64,000 nucleotides of DNA from PALSA-660 sp963726435 (GTDB taxonomy: Bacteria > Actinomycetota > Coriobacteriia > Anaerosomatales > PALSA-660), in contig CAVSCJ010000001.1 in NCBI GenBank assembly GCA_963726435.1, positions 1-64,000 of the forward strand, in the 5' to 3' direction. Both the position numbers and the translations under genes were made by a program. Under the pieces are notes generated by a model. The model ran no database searches. It had not been told where the DNA came from and saw nothing but the letters and a program-made list of their open reading frames with translations. Positions 55,659-64,000 of the stretch are shown piece after piece (positions within the stretch are counted from its first letter, which is position 1; every line of letters starts with the position of its first letter).

Positions 55659-55943
55659 TCACTTTGCCTTCTCCACGATCTCCACCAGCCGCCACCTCTT
55701 GAGCTTGGAGAGCGGACGGGTCTCCATGATCTTGACGACGTCGCCGACTCCGCACACGTTGTTCTCGTCGTGAGCGTGGTACTTCGTGGTGTGGGTCATC
55801 ATCTTGCCGTACAGCGGGTGCGGCTTGCGGCTCTCGACCTTGACGACGCATGTCTTGTCGCCTGCGGTAGAGACCACGACGCCCTGCCGCGCCTTGCGGC
55901 TGTTGCGATCCTCGGTCATCTCAACGATCCCTTCCTCACTCAC
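55659..55943 (-). CDS. rpsQ: Ribosomal protein S17
   Basis: 94-residue early-assembly OB-fold protein. RNSRKARQGVVVSTAGDKTCVVKVESRKPHPLYGKMMTHTTKYHAHDENN and the end PLSKLKRWRLVEIVEKAK. Starts directly after the rpmC stop. Confidence 0.98.
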   Translation of the reverse strand: MSEEGIVEMTEDRNSRKARQGVVVSTAGDKTCVVKVESRKPHPLYGKMMTHTTKYHAHDENNVCGVGDVVKIMETRPLSKLKRWRLVEIVEKAK

Positions 55944-56159
55944 TTAGGACGCCGCAGCTTTGCGGGCGGCCTCGATCTCGCGATAGCGGATCTCGGTGTG
56001 CACCCGCGCGATGTCGCGCTTCACGTCCTTGATCTTGCCGGGGTTGTCGAGCTGGCCGGTAGCCAGCTGGAACCGCAGATTGAACAGCTCGACGCGAGCG
56101 TCCTTGAGCCTCTGCCCCAGGTCCGCCTCGGCCATGTCGTGGATCTCTGATGCCTTCAT
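55944..56159 (-). CDS. rpmC: Ribosomal protein L29
   Basis: 71-residue helical protein at the tunnel exit. MKASEIHDMAEADLGQRLKDARVELFNLRFQLATGQLDNPGKIKDVKRDIARV is diagnostic. Abuts rplP and rpsQ with no gaps. Confidence 0.97.
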   Translation of the reverse strand: MKASEIHDMAEADLGQRLKDARVELFNLRFQLATGQLDNPGKIKDVKRDIARVHTEIRYREIEAARKAAAS

Positions 56160-56588
56160 CTATGACTCACCGCCGCTATCGGTTCTGCTTACGAACTTGC
56201 ACTTGATGGGCAGCTTCTGTGCGGCCAGCCGCAGCGCTTCGCGGGCGACCTCTTCGGAGACTCCGGCGAGTTCGAACATGATGCGGCCGGGCTTGACGAC
56301 CGCGACCCACTTCTCGGGACTGCCCTTGCCCGAGCCCATGCGGGTCTCGGCTGGCTTCTGCGTCACGGGCTTGTCCGGGAAGATGGTGATCCACACCTTG
56401 CCGCCACGCTTCATGTGGCGTGTCATCGCGACACGTGCGGCCTCGATCTGGCGGTTGGTGATCCACTCGGCTTCAAGCGCCTTGAGCCCGTACTCGCCGA
56501 AGTTCAGCTCGGTGCCTCCCTTGGCATTGCCGTGCCAGGCGCTGCCGCGCTGGACCTTGCGGTGCTTGACTCTGCGTGGCAGTAGCAT
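56160..56588 (-). CDS. rplP: Ribosomal protein L16
   Basis: 142-residue A-site protein. MLLPRRVKHRKVQRGSAWHGNAKGGTELNFGEYGLKALEAEWITNRQIEAARVAMTRH, then GKGSPEKWVAVVKPGRIMFE. 2 nt after rpsC. Confidence 0.98.
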   Translation of the reverse strand: MLLPRRVKHRKVQRGSAWHGNAKGGTELNFGEYGLKALEAEWITNRQIEAARVAMTRHMKRGGKVWITIFPDKPVTQKPAETRMGSGKGSPEKWVAVVKPGRIMFELAGVSEEVAREALRLAAQKLPIKCKFVSRTDSGGES

Positions 56589-56590
56589 CT

Positions 56591-57322
56591 CTAGCCTCGA
56601 CCTCCCCCGTCACGGCGAGGACGACGGTCGTCGCGGTCGCGCTGGGGCCGGGACGGACGGGCATCCGCGGCCTCATAGAGCGAGGCGATGGTCTGACCGG
56701 GCATGAGGTCGCCGCGGTAGACCCACACCTTCACGCCGCACGCGCCGAACGTCGTGCGGGCGGACGCGGTGCCGTAGTCGATCTTGGCGCGCAAGGTGTG
56801 CAGCGGTACGCGACCCTCGCGGTACCACTCGCGCCTGCCCATCTCCGCGCCGCCGAGGCGTCCCGAGCACTGGATACGGATGCCGAGAGCCCCGCCCTTC
56901 ATGGCAGCGGTCACGGCCTTCTTCATCGCGCGACGGAAGCCCACTCGGGCCTCGAGCTGCTCGGCGATGCCCTGAGCGACGAGCACGGCATCGAGCTCGG
57001 CGCGCTTGATCTCGTTGATGTTGACCGAGATGTGGCCGGTGCCGATCTTCTCGAGGTCCTTGCGCAGGGTGTCGACCTCGGTGCCCTTCTTGCCGATGAC
57101 GATGCCTGGACGCGCGGTGAACAGGGTCACGGTGACCTTGTCGCCCGTGCGTTCGATGTCGATGCGCGACAGCGCGGCCCGCTTCAGGCGCTTGGTCAGA
57201 TAGCGGCGAAGCTGGATGTCCTCGTACAAGGTCTTGTCGTAGCCCTTGCCCTGGAACCAGCGGGAACGCCACTCCTCGGTGATGCCCAGGCGGGGACCGA
57301 CGGGATAGACTTTCTGGCCCAT
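56591..57322 (-). CDS. rpsC: Ribosomal protein S3
   Basis: 243-residue mRNA-entry protein with a KH domain. MGQKVYPVGPRLGITEEWRSRWF, GKKGTEVDTLRKDLEKIG and the C-terminal GVKVWVYRGDLMPGQT. A low-complexity Arg/Gly/Asp tail (RPQRDRDDRRPRRDGG) ends it. 2 nt after rplV. Confidence 0.98.
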   Translation of the reverse strand: MGQKVYPVGPRLGITEEWRSRWFQGKGYDKTLYEDIQLRRYLTKRLKRAALSRIDIERTGDKVTVTLFTARPGIVIGKKGTEVDTLRKDLEKIGTGHISVNINEIKRAELDAVLVAQGIAEQLEARVGFRRAMKKAVTAAMKGGALGIRIQCSGRLGGAEMGRREWYREGRVPLHTLRAKIDYGTASARTTFGACGVKVWVYRGDLMPGQTIASLYEAADARPSRPQRDRDDRRPRRDGGGRG

Positions 57323-57324
57323 GC

Positions 57325-57666
57325 TTAGGCCCCCTCTCGTTGCTTGACGACGATTGTGATGTGGCTCGAGCGCTTGAGGATCTTGAACGCGCGGCCCATC
57401 GCGCGCGGCTGGATCCGCTTCAGGGACGGTCCCTGATTCACGAAGGCCTCAGAGACGTAGAGCGTCTCGGGATTCACCTTCAGGTTGTGCTCGGCGTTGG
57501 CCACGGCGCTCGCGAGCACCTTGCCGACCACTTCCGCCGCGCCCTTCTCGGTGAAGCGGAGTATGGTCGTGGCCTCGCTCGCGGACTTCCCGCGGACCAG
57601 GTCCACGACGAGGCGCGCCTTGCGCGGGCTGACCCGCACGAACCTCGCTACTGCTCTTGCTTCCAT
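57325..57666 (-). CDS. rplV: Ribosomal protein L22
   Basis: 113-residue tunnel protein. MEARAVARFVRVSPRKARLVVDLVRGKSASEATTILRFTEKGAAEVVGKVLASAVANAEHN; the tunnel loop is in RIQPRAMGRAF. Start ATG at 57666; a GTG three codons earlier (57675) is equally possible, as neither has ideal ribosome-site spacing. Confidence 0.97.
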   Translation of the reverse strand: MEARAVARFVRVSPRKARLVVDLVRGKSASEATTILRFTEKGAAEVVGKVLASAVANAEHNLKVNPETLYVSEAFVNQGPSLKRIQPRAMGRAFKILKRSSHITIVVKQREGA

Positions 57667-57744
57667 TTGGTTCACAAGCCCTTTCGGCTCCTGCTCGGCC
57701 GACCGCCGTCTCGCGGCCGCATCGGTTCGATCATTCTCGGCCGG

Positions 57745-58020
57745 CTAGCGCCGGGCCTTCTTCGTGTCCGCGTGCCCTCTGAACGTCCGCGTCGGGGAGA
57801 ACTCCCCGAGCTTGTGCCCGACCATCGACTCGGTGACGTACACCGGGACGTGCTTGCGACCGTCGTGCACCGCGATGGTGTGACCCACCATCTCGGGGAA
57901 GATGGTCGACGCGCGGGACCAGGTCTTGATGACCTTCTTCTCGCCCGCCTCGTTCATCTTCCGGATCCTCGCCAGCAGCCTCGGCTGGACGAAGGGCCCC
58001 TTCTTCAGGCTTCTGCTCAT
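57745..58020 (-). CDS. rpsS: Ribosomal protein S19
   Basis: 91-residue head protein. MSRSLKKGPFVQPRLLARIRKMN, then IKTWSRASTIFPEMVGHTIAVHDGRKHVPVYVTESMVGHKLGEFSPTRTFRGH. 42 nt after rplB. Confidence 0.98.
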   Translation of the reverse strand: MSRSLKKGPFVQPRLLARIRKMNEAGEKKVIKTWSRASTIFPEMVGHTIAVHDGRKHVPVYVTESMVGHKLGEFSPTRTFRGHADTKKARR

Positions 58021-58062
58021 GTACTACTCCAGTTCCTGTTCGAAAGACTTGTCGGCCATCCG

Positions 58063-58893
58063 CTACTTCTTGCGGCGGCGGATGATCAGACTGCTCGAGG
58101 CCTTCTTCTTGTTGCGCGTGCGGTGGCCCTTGGTCGGGACTCCCCACGGGGTGACCGGGTGACGGCCGGCGGACTTGTTCTTGCCCTCGCCGCCGCCGTG
58201 CGGATGGTCGACGGGGTTCATCGCGGTGCCGCGGACGGTCGGGCGCTTGCCCAGCCATCTGTTGCGGCCCGCCTTGCCGATCGAGATGCCCTCGTGCTCG
58301 GCATTGCCGACGACTCCCACGGTCGCGCGGCACGTCAGCGGCACCATGCGCATCTCCGAGGAGGGCATGCGCAGGATCGCGTGCTGCCCCTCCTTCGCCA
58401 TCAGCTGGCAGGAGGTGCCGGCGCTGCGGGCGAGCGCAGCCCCCTTGCCGGGCTGGAGTTCTATCGCATGGACGATGGTACCGGTCGGGATGTCGCCGAG
58501 CGCCAGCGCGTTGCCCGGCTTGATGTCGGAGCCCGGGCCGGAGGTGACAGTGTCGCCCACGGCCAGCTTGGCGGGGGCAAGTATGTAGCGCTTCTCCCCG
58601 TCCGCGTAGTGCAGCAACGCGATCCGGGCGGAGCGGTTCGGGTCGTATTCGATGGCGGCGACCTTGGCGGGCACGCCGTCCTTCTTGCGCTTGAAGTCGA
58701 CAAGACGGTACTGGCGCTTGTGGCCGCCGCCCTGATGCCGCGTGGTGATGCGGCCGTTGTTGTTCCGCCCGCCCGTCTTGTGCAGCGGGGCGAGCAGCGA
58801 CTTCTCGGGATCGGTCCTAGTGATCTCCGCGAAGTCGGAGACCGACTGGAACCGGCGACCCGGTGAGGTCGGCTTGTACTTCTTGAGTGCCAT
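58063..58893 (-). CDS. rplB: Ribosomal protein L2
   Basis: 276-residue peptidyl-transferase-centre protein. MALKKYKPTSPGRRFQSVSDFAEIT, TTRHQGGGHKRQYRLVDFKRKKDGVPAKVAAIEYDPNRSARIALL, and the catalytic-loop region TAMNPVDHPHGGGEGK. Preceded by a 165-nt spacer with a hairpin. Confidence 0.98.
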   Translation of the reverse strand: MALKKYKPTSPGRRFQSVSDFAEITRTDPEKSLLAPLHKTGGRNNNGRITTRHQGGGHKRQYRLVDFKRKKDGVPAKVAAIEYDPNRSARIALLHYADGEKRYILAPAKLAVGDTVTSGPGSDIKPGNALALGDIPTGTIVHAIELQPGKGAALARSAGTSCQLMAKEGQHAILRMPSSEMRMVPLTCRATVGVVGNAEHEGISIGKAGRNRWLGKRPTVRGTAMNPVDHPHGGGEGKNKSAGRHPVTPWGVPTKGHRTRNKKKASSSLIIRRRKK

Positions 58894-58942
58894 TCCCTAC
58901 TCCTCTCTCAAAGCCCGATGGCCGGGTCTGCTTGGCACTCTC

Positions 58943-58964
58943 AGCCACGTCTTCCCACGTGGCT
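58943..58964 (-). other. rplW-rplB spacer hairpin
   Basis: AGCCACGT (58943-58950) pairs with ACGTGGCT (58957-58964) across a 6-nt loop, in the 165-nt spacer between rplW and rplB. Confidence 0.55.
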
Positions 58965-59058
58965 CACAGACCTCGACGCCGGACTTAACACGGTGCCGGG
59001 CGGCTCCATCCCTGAGAACGAAGAACCGGCATCGTCGGCCGCTGGTGGGGCGGCTACC

Positions 59059-59346
59059 CTATCTGCCGCCCTCGAAGAACTCGATCGAGTCGCCCTCTTT
59101 GAGGGTGACCACGGCCTTCTTCCACGAACGGGTGACTCCCGCCGTCGCCCTCAGGCGACGGCTCTTGCCAGGCACGCGCATCGTGTTCACGCGCGTGACC
59201 GTGACTTTGAAGACCTCGGCGATCGCGTCCGCGATCTCCGGCTTGCTCGCACGCTTGTCGACCTCGAACGTGTAGCGGTTGTGCTCGATCCCGGCATAGC
59301 TCTTTTCCGAGATGATCGGCCGGATGATGACGCTGCGGGCGTCCAT
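59059..59346 (-). CDS. rplW: Ribosomal protein L23
   Basis: 95-residue tunnel-exit protein that docks trigger factor and SRP. SVIIRPIISEKSYAGIEHNRYTFEVDKRASKPEIADAIAEVFKVTVTRVNTMRV. 1 nt after rplD. Confidence 0.98.
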   Translation of the reverse strand: MDARSVIIRPIISEKSYAGIEHNRYTFEVDKRASKPEIADAIAEVFKVTVTRVNTMRVPGKSRRLRATAGVTRSWKKAVVTLKEGDSIEFFEGGR

Positions 59347-59347
59347 G

Positions 59348-59971
59348 TTACGACAGCACCCCCTCGAGGTACTCGAGCGCCGGCTTGGTGAGGACGAGCG
59401 CTGCGTTGTCGACCAGATCGTAGGTGTTCGACTCCGCGGCGGTGATCACGCGCACTCGCTCGATGTTGCGGAACGACTTGACCGCCGTCTCGTCGCCGTT
59501 GGGAACGACGACGGTCACGCGGCCCTTGATCCCCAGCGCCTCGATCGTGGCTGCGGCGACCTTGGTCGACGGCTCTGGCATCTCGAGCGAATCGATCACG
59601 TACAGCGCGCCGTCGGCGGCTTTGGCAGACAGGACGCTGCGCATCGCAAGCTTGACGACCTTGTTCGGGACACGGAAGCCGTAGCTTCGCGGGTGCGGCC
59701 CGAACACGGCACCGCCGCCCGTCCACTGCGGTGAGCGGGTCGAGCCGGCGCGGGCGCGGCCCGTGCCCTTCTGACGGAACGGCTTGGCACCGCCGCCCGA
59801 CACCTCTCCGCGAGTCTTGGTGTCGTGGGTGCCGGCACGGCGCCCTGCCATCTGGCTGCGCACCACGAGGTGCACGGCATGGGTGTTGGGCGCGATGCCG
59901 AACACGGTGTCGGACAGCTTGACCGTCCCGACCTTCTCGCCCTTCATGTCCTTGACTTCTACAGTCGCCAT
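59348..59971 (-). CDS. rplD: Ribosomal protein L4
   Basis: 207-residue tunnel protein. THAVHLVVRSQMAGRRAGTHDTKTRGEVSGGGAKPFRQKGTGRARAGSTRSPQWTGGGAVFGPHPRSY is the long-loop signature. ATG at 59971 (MATVEVKDMKGE) 28 nt after rplC. E. coli L4 represses its operon; no such leader was assigned here. Confidence 0.98.
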   Translation of the reverse strand: MATVEVKDMKGEKVGTVKLSDTVFGIAPNTHAVHLVVRSQMAGRRAGTHDTKTRGEVSGGGAKPFRQKGTGRARAGSTRSPQWTGGGAVFGPHPRSYGFRVPNKVVKLAMRSVLSAKAADGALYVIDSLEMPEPSTKVAAATIEALGIKGRVTVVVPNGDETAVKSFRNIERVRVITAAESNTYDLVDNAALVLTKPALEYLEGVLS

Positions 59972-59999
59972 CTTCGTCTGTCTCCTCGTTTCCTGCCGG

Positions 60000-60620
60000 C
60001 TAGCTCGCTCGAATGACAAGCAGGGCGTTCTTGCCGCCGGGGACAGCGCCCTTGACGACGAGCAGGTTCTGCTCCGCATCGACCTTGATGACTTCCAGTT
60101 TCTGCACCGTGACCGTGTCGGCGCCCATGTGCCCGGGCATCTTCACGCCGCGAAGAACGCGGGACGGGGACGCGCACATGCCGACCGAGCCGGGAGCGCG
60201 GTGGAAGTGAGATCCGTGGCCACCGGGGCCGCCCTTGAAGTTGTGACGCTTCATGACTCCGGCGAAGCCCTTGCCCTTGCTCGTGCCGACGACGTCGACT
60301 CTGCTCCCGACCTCGAAGATACCGACCGTGATCTTCTGGCCGCGCCTGAAGGCCTCACCCTCGTCCGTACGGGCTTCGGCCATGTGGCGCTTCGGGTCAA
60401 GGTTCGCCTTCGCGAAATGACCCGCAGCGGGCCTGTTGGCCTTTCCTTCCTTCATGTCTCCGAACGCGAGTTGAACGGCGTCGTAGCCGTCCGTCTTCTT
60501 CGTCTTGACCTGCGAGACGAAGCACGGGCCCGCTTCGATGACGGTCACCGGGATCAGCCGGTCGTCGTCGCTCCAGACCTGGCTCATTCCGAGCTTGCGG
60601 CCGAGGATCATCTTGCCCAT
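60000..60620 (-). CDS. rplC: Ribosomal protein L3
   Basis: 206-residue peptidyl-transferase-adjacent protein. MILGRKLGMSQVWSDDDRLIPVTVIEAGPC, KGKGFAGVMKRHNFKGGPGGHGSHFHRAPGSVG, MPGHMGADTVTVQ. Follows rpsJ after 151 nt. Confidence 0.98.
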   Translation of the reverse strand: MGKMILGRKLGMSQVWSDDDRLIPVTVIEAGPCFVSQVKTKKTDGYDAVQLAFGDMKEGKANRPAAGHFAKANLDPKRHMAEARTDEGEAFRRGQKITVGIFEVGSRVDVVGTSKGKGFAGVMKRHNFKGGPGGHGSHFHRAPGSVGMCASPSRVLRGVKMPGHMGADTVTVQKLEVIKVDAEQNLLVVKGAVPGGKNALLVIRAS

Positions 60621-60735
60621 CGTCTCTTCGCTCTCTTCCTTCTCGTGCGGTCGTGGGTCCCATCTCGCCCTGCAGCGCCCGCCCTCTTCTCGCGGGTCGT
60701 GCCCAGAGGACCGCTCCTCTTCAATGAACCACCGT

Positions 60736-60753
60736 CGGCCACTTCCGTGGCCG
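60736..60753 (-). other. rpsJ-rplC spacer hairpin (GNRA loop)
   Basis: CGGCCAC (60736-60742) pairs with GTGGCCG (60747-60753); on the minus-strand RNA the four-base loop reads GGAA, a GNRA tetraloop. Within the 151-nt rpsJ-rplC spacer. Confidence 0.55.
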
Positions 60754-60771
60754 GCCGTGCCGCACCTACTG

Positions 60772-61083
60772 TCAGAGCTTGATCTCGATGTCGACGCCGG
60801 CCGGCAGTTCGAGCCGCATGAGCGAGTCGACTGTCTTGGCGGTCGGGTCGAGGATGTCGATCAGCCTCTTGTGGATCTTCATCTCGAAGTGCTCGCGGCT
60901 GTCCTTGTTCACGTGCGGCGAGCGGATGACGCAGTAGAGGCTGCGCTGCGTAGGCAGCGGGATCGGCCCCGAGACGCGCGCGCCGGTCCGCTGCGCAGTC
61001 TCCACGATCTTCTTCGTGGACTGGTCAACGATCTCGTGGTCGTACGCCTTGAGCCGGATCCGGATCTTCTGCTGGTTCGCCAA
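60772..61083 (-). CDS. rpsJ: Ribosomal protein S10
   Basis: 103-residue head protein that also joins transcription antitermination complexes. KIRIRLKAYDHEIVDQSTKKIVETAQRTGARVSGPIPLPTQRSLYCVIRSPHVNKDSREHFEMKIHKRLIDI. 61 nt after tuf. Confidence 0.98.
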   Translation of the reverse strand: MANQQKIRIRLKAYDHEIVDQSTKKIVETAQRTGARVSGPIPLPTQRSLYCVIRSPHVNKDSREHFEMKIHKRLIDILDPTAKTVDSLMRLELPAGVDIEIKL

Positions 61084-61144
61084 CTTGGTTCACCCTTCGT
61101 GACGCTTAGGACTTCACTGCCAATGCGCGTTCCCCGAGACTGTC

Positions 61145-62347
<1,203 letters not shown>

Positions 62348-62358
62348 TTCTTCCTCCT

Positions 62359-64000
62359 CTAGCCCTGCGAGCCTTGGGTCTTGGACACGATCTCGTCCGC
62401 GACGGACTTCGGGACCTGTTCGTAGGCCCGGAACTGCATCGTGTAGACTGCACGGCCCTGGGTGCGGCTGCGCAGGTCGGTGGAGTAGCCGAACATCTCT
62501 GAGAGGGGCACCTTGGCGCGGATGACCTGCGCGTTGCCGCGCGGCTCCATGCCCTCGATGTGCCCGCGGCGGCTCGAGAGGTTGCCCATCACGTCGCCCG
62601 CGAAGGCCTCCGGGGTGACGACCTCGACCGACATCATCGGCTCGAGGAGCTTGGGGGCCGAGCGGCGCATGGCCTCCTTGAAGCCCATTGACGCGGCGAC
62701 CTTGAACGCCATCTCGTTCGAGTCGACCTCGTGGTATGAGCCATCGACGAGAGTGACCTTGACGTCGACGATGGGGTATCCGGCGACGACTCCCGTGGAG
62801 AGCGAGTCCTGCACTCCCTTGTCGACAGAGCTGATGTACTCCTTGGGCACCGACCCACCGACGATCTTGTTCTCGAAGGCGTAGCCGGTGCCCGGCTTCT
62901 GCGGCTCGAGATCGAACACGACGTGGCCGTACTGGCCGTGACCGCCCGTCTGGCGGACGAACTTGCCCTCGACCTTGGCTACGGCCTTGCCCGCGGTCTC
63001 GCGATACGCGACCTGCGGCTTGCCTACGTTCGCCTCGACCTTGAACTCGCGAAGGAGGCGGTCGACGATGATCTCAAGGTGCAGCTCGCCCATTCCGGCG
63101 ATGATGGTCTGCCCGGTCTCGATGTCGGTGCGGACCCGGAAGGTCGGATCCTCTTCGGCGAGCTTGACCAGACCGATGCCGAGCTTGTCCTGCTCCGCCT
63201 TGGTCTTGGGCTCGATCGCGATGTCGATGACAGGCTCCGGGAACACCATCGACTCAAGGAGCACCGGGGAGTCCTCGACGCACAGGGTATCGCCGGTGGA
63301 CGTGCTCCTGAGGCCGACGGCCGCGACGATGTCGCCCGCCATCACCTCGTCGACGTCCTCGCGATGGTTGGCGTGCATCTGCAGCAGGCGGCCGATCCTC
63401 TCGCGGCTGTCCTTGGTTGCGTTGAGCACGTAGGAGCCAGCCGACAGAGTGCCGGAGTAGACGCGGAAGTAGGTCAGCTTGCCGACGTAGGGGTCGGTCA
63501 TGACCTTGAAGGCCAGCGCGGCGAAGGGGACCTTGGGGTCGGCCCTGCGCTCGACCACTTCGTGTGTCTTGAGATCCGTGCCCTTGATCGGCGGGACGTC
63601 CAGGGGCGACGGCAGGTAGTCGAGGATCGCGTCGAGCAGAGGCTGGACGCCTTTGTTCTTGAAGGAGGCGCCGCAGGTCACCGGGGTGAGCCCGCAGGCG
63701 ATGCAGCCCTTGCGGAGAGCGCCACGAAGGTCGGCAGCGGAGACCGGCTCCTCGTTCAGGACCCTCTCCATGAGCGCGTCGTCATAGTCAGCGGCGAGGT
63801 GCAGGAGTTCGTCTCGGTAGAGCGAGGCATCGTCGGCCATGTCGGCGGGGATCTCGCCGGTGGTAGGGTTGATCCCCTTGTCGTCCTCGTTGAAGAAGAT
63901 GGCCTGCATCTCTGCGAGGTCGACTATGCCGATGAACTTGTCCTCGGCGCCGATCGGCAACTGCAGAAGCGCGGGCTTGGTGGCAAGGCGGTCCTTCATC
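62359..64000 (-). CDS. fusA: Elongation factor G, 5' end outside window
   Basis: Translocation GTPase, C-terminal 546 residues. The G domain and start lie past the window edge. Present: end of the G' region, domain II (FAALAFKVMTDPYVGKLTYFRVYSGTL), domain III (GMGELHLEIIVDRLLREFKVEANVG), domain IV (GGHGQYGHVVFDLEP, SGSVPKEYI-like GGSVPKEYISSVDKGVQ) and domain V ending with SRRGHIEGMEPRGNAQVIRAKVPLSEMFGYSTDLRSRTQG. It also has several cysteines (KGCIACGLTPVTCG) at a position where most EF-Gs have none. Confidence 0.97.
   Translation of the reverse strand, partial: MKDRLATKPALLQLPIGAEDKFIGIVDLAEMQAIFFNEDDKGINPTTGEIPADMADDASLYRDELLHLAADYDDALMERVLNEEPVSAADLRGALRKGCIACGLTPVTCGASFKNKGVQPLLDAILDYLPSPLDVPPIKGTDLKTHEVVERRADPKVPFAALAFKVMTDPYVGKLTYFRVYSGTLSAGSYVLNATKDSRERIGRLLQMHANHREDVDEVMAGDIVAAVGLRSTSTGDTLCVEDSPVLLESMVFPEPVIDIAIEPKTKAEQDKLGIGLVKLAEEDPTFRVRTDIETGQTIIAGMGELHLEIIVDRLLREFKVEANVGKPQVAYRETAGKAVAKVEGKFVRQTGGHGQYGHVVFDLEPQKPGTGYAFENKIVGGSVPKEYISSVDKGVQDSLSTGVVAGYPIVDVKVTLVDGSYHEVDSNEMAFKVAASMGFKEAMRRSAPKLLEPMMSVEVVTPEAFAGDVMGNLSSRRGHIEGMEPRGNAQVIRAKVPLSEMFGYSTDLRSRTQGRAVYTMQFRAYEQVPKSVADEIVSKTQGSQG

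Overview
This 64 kb window has high GC content and almost every gene lies on the minus strand. It looks like an anaerobic or deep-branching actinobacterium, most likely a Coriobacteriia-type (OPB41-like) lineage. That placement is inference from gene content: actinobacterial-style ribosomal proteins in zinc-binding forms, a V/A-type instead of an F-type ATPase, a GuaB3-type IMPDH relative beside guaA, a RimI-TsaD fusion, and an ecfA-ecfA-ecfT-truA cluster after rplQ.

Layout by approximate position. 0-6.3 kb: phosphate module, with pstS-pstC-pstA-pstB on the minus strand and a divergent PhoP/PhoR-like two-component pair on the plus strand. 6.3-11.4 kb: PAP2 phosphatase, CBS/DRTGG-containing family II pyrophosphatase, PcrA helicase and a small zinc-ribbon protein. 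11.4-15.5 kb: DAHP synthase and chorismate mutase, then guaA and guaB3 behind a long structured leader. 15.5-20.1 kb: ychF, a glycosyltransferase, and groES-groEL under a CIRCE operator. 20.2-24.2 kb: tsaE-tsaB-rimI/tsaD for tRNA t6A, plus a family 4 uracil-DNA glycosylase and a nitroreductase. 24.8-33.5 kb: a nine-gene V/A-type ATPase operon (H-I-K-E-C-F-A-B-D). 33.8-40.4 kb: cell-wall precursor and metabolite-repair genes (alr, a CBS protein, nnrD, acpS, glmS, glmM); glmS is preceded by a recognisable glmS ribozyme. 40.6-64 kb: rpsI, rplM, truA, ecfT, two ecfA genes, then the alpha, spc and S10 ribosomal clusters back to tuf and a fusA truncated by the window edge.

How the parts fit: glmM and glmS supply hexosamine phosphate for the wall, with GlcN6P feedback through the ribozyme. 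alr supplies D-alanine. The Pst/PhoPR set handles phosphate, and the pyrophosphatase and PAP2 enzymes release phosphate. guaA/guaB3 and the aromatic enzymes supply precursors. The ribosomal block, SecY, Map and Adk form the usual housekeeping superoperon.

A major caveat is that the sequence carries several dozen frameshifts in just two zones, about 0.5-4.8 kb (pst/phoR) and 25.2-35.1 kb (V-ATPase, alr, CBS protein). The remaining ~45 kb shows none. Where the correct frame could be followed, nearly all are single-base insertions that leave conserved protein motifs intact on both sides, which looks more like a consensus error than gene decay. Genes in those zones are given as full-length reconstructed spans.

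The most interesting observations are the glmS ribozyme in an actinobacterial background, a switch-like leader before guaB3 in which one anti-Shine-Dalgarno segment can pair with two competing targets, tandem ~40-nt repeats in the rpsQ-rplN spacer, and hairpins in most long spacers of the ribosomal superoperon. No tRNA, rRNA, CRISPR array or insertion sequence was seen.
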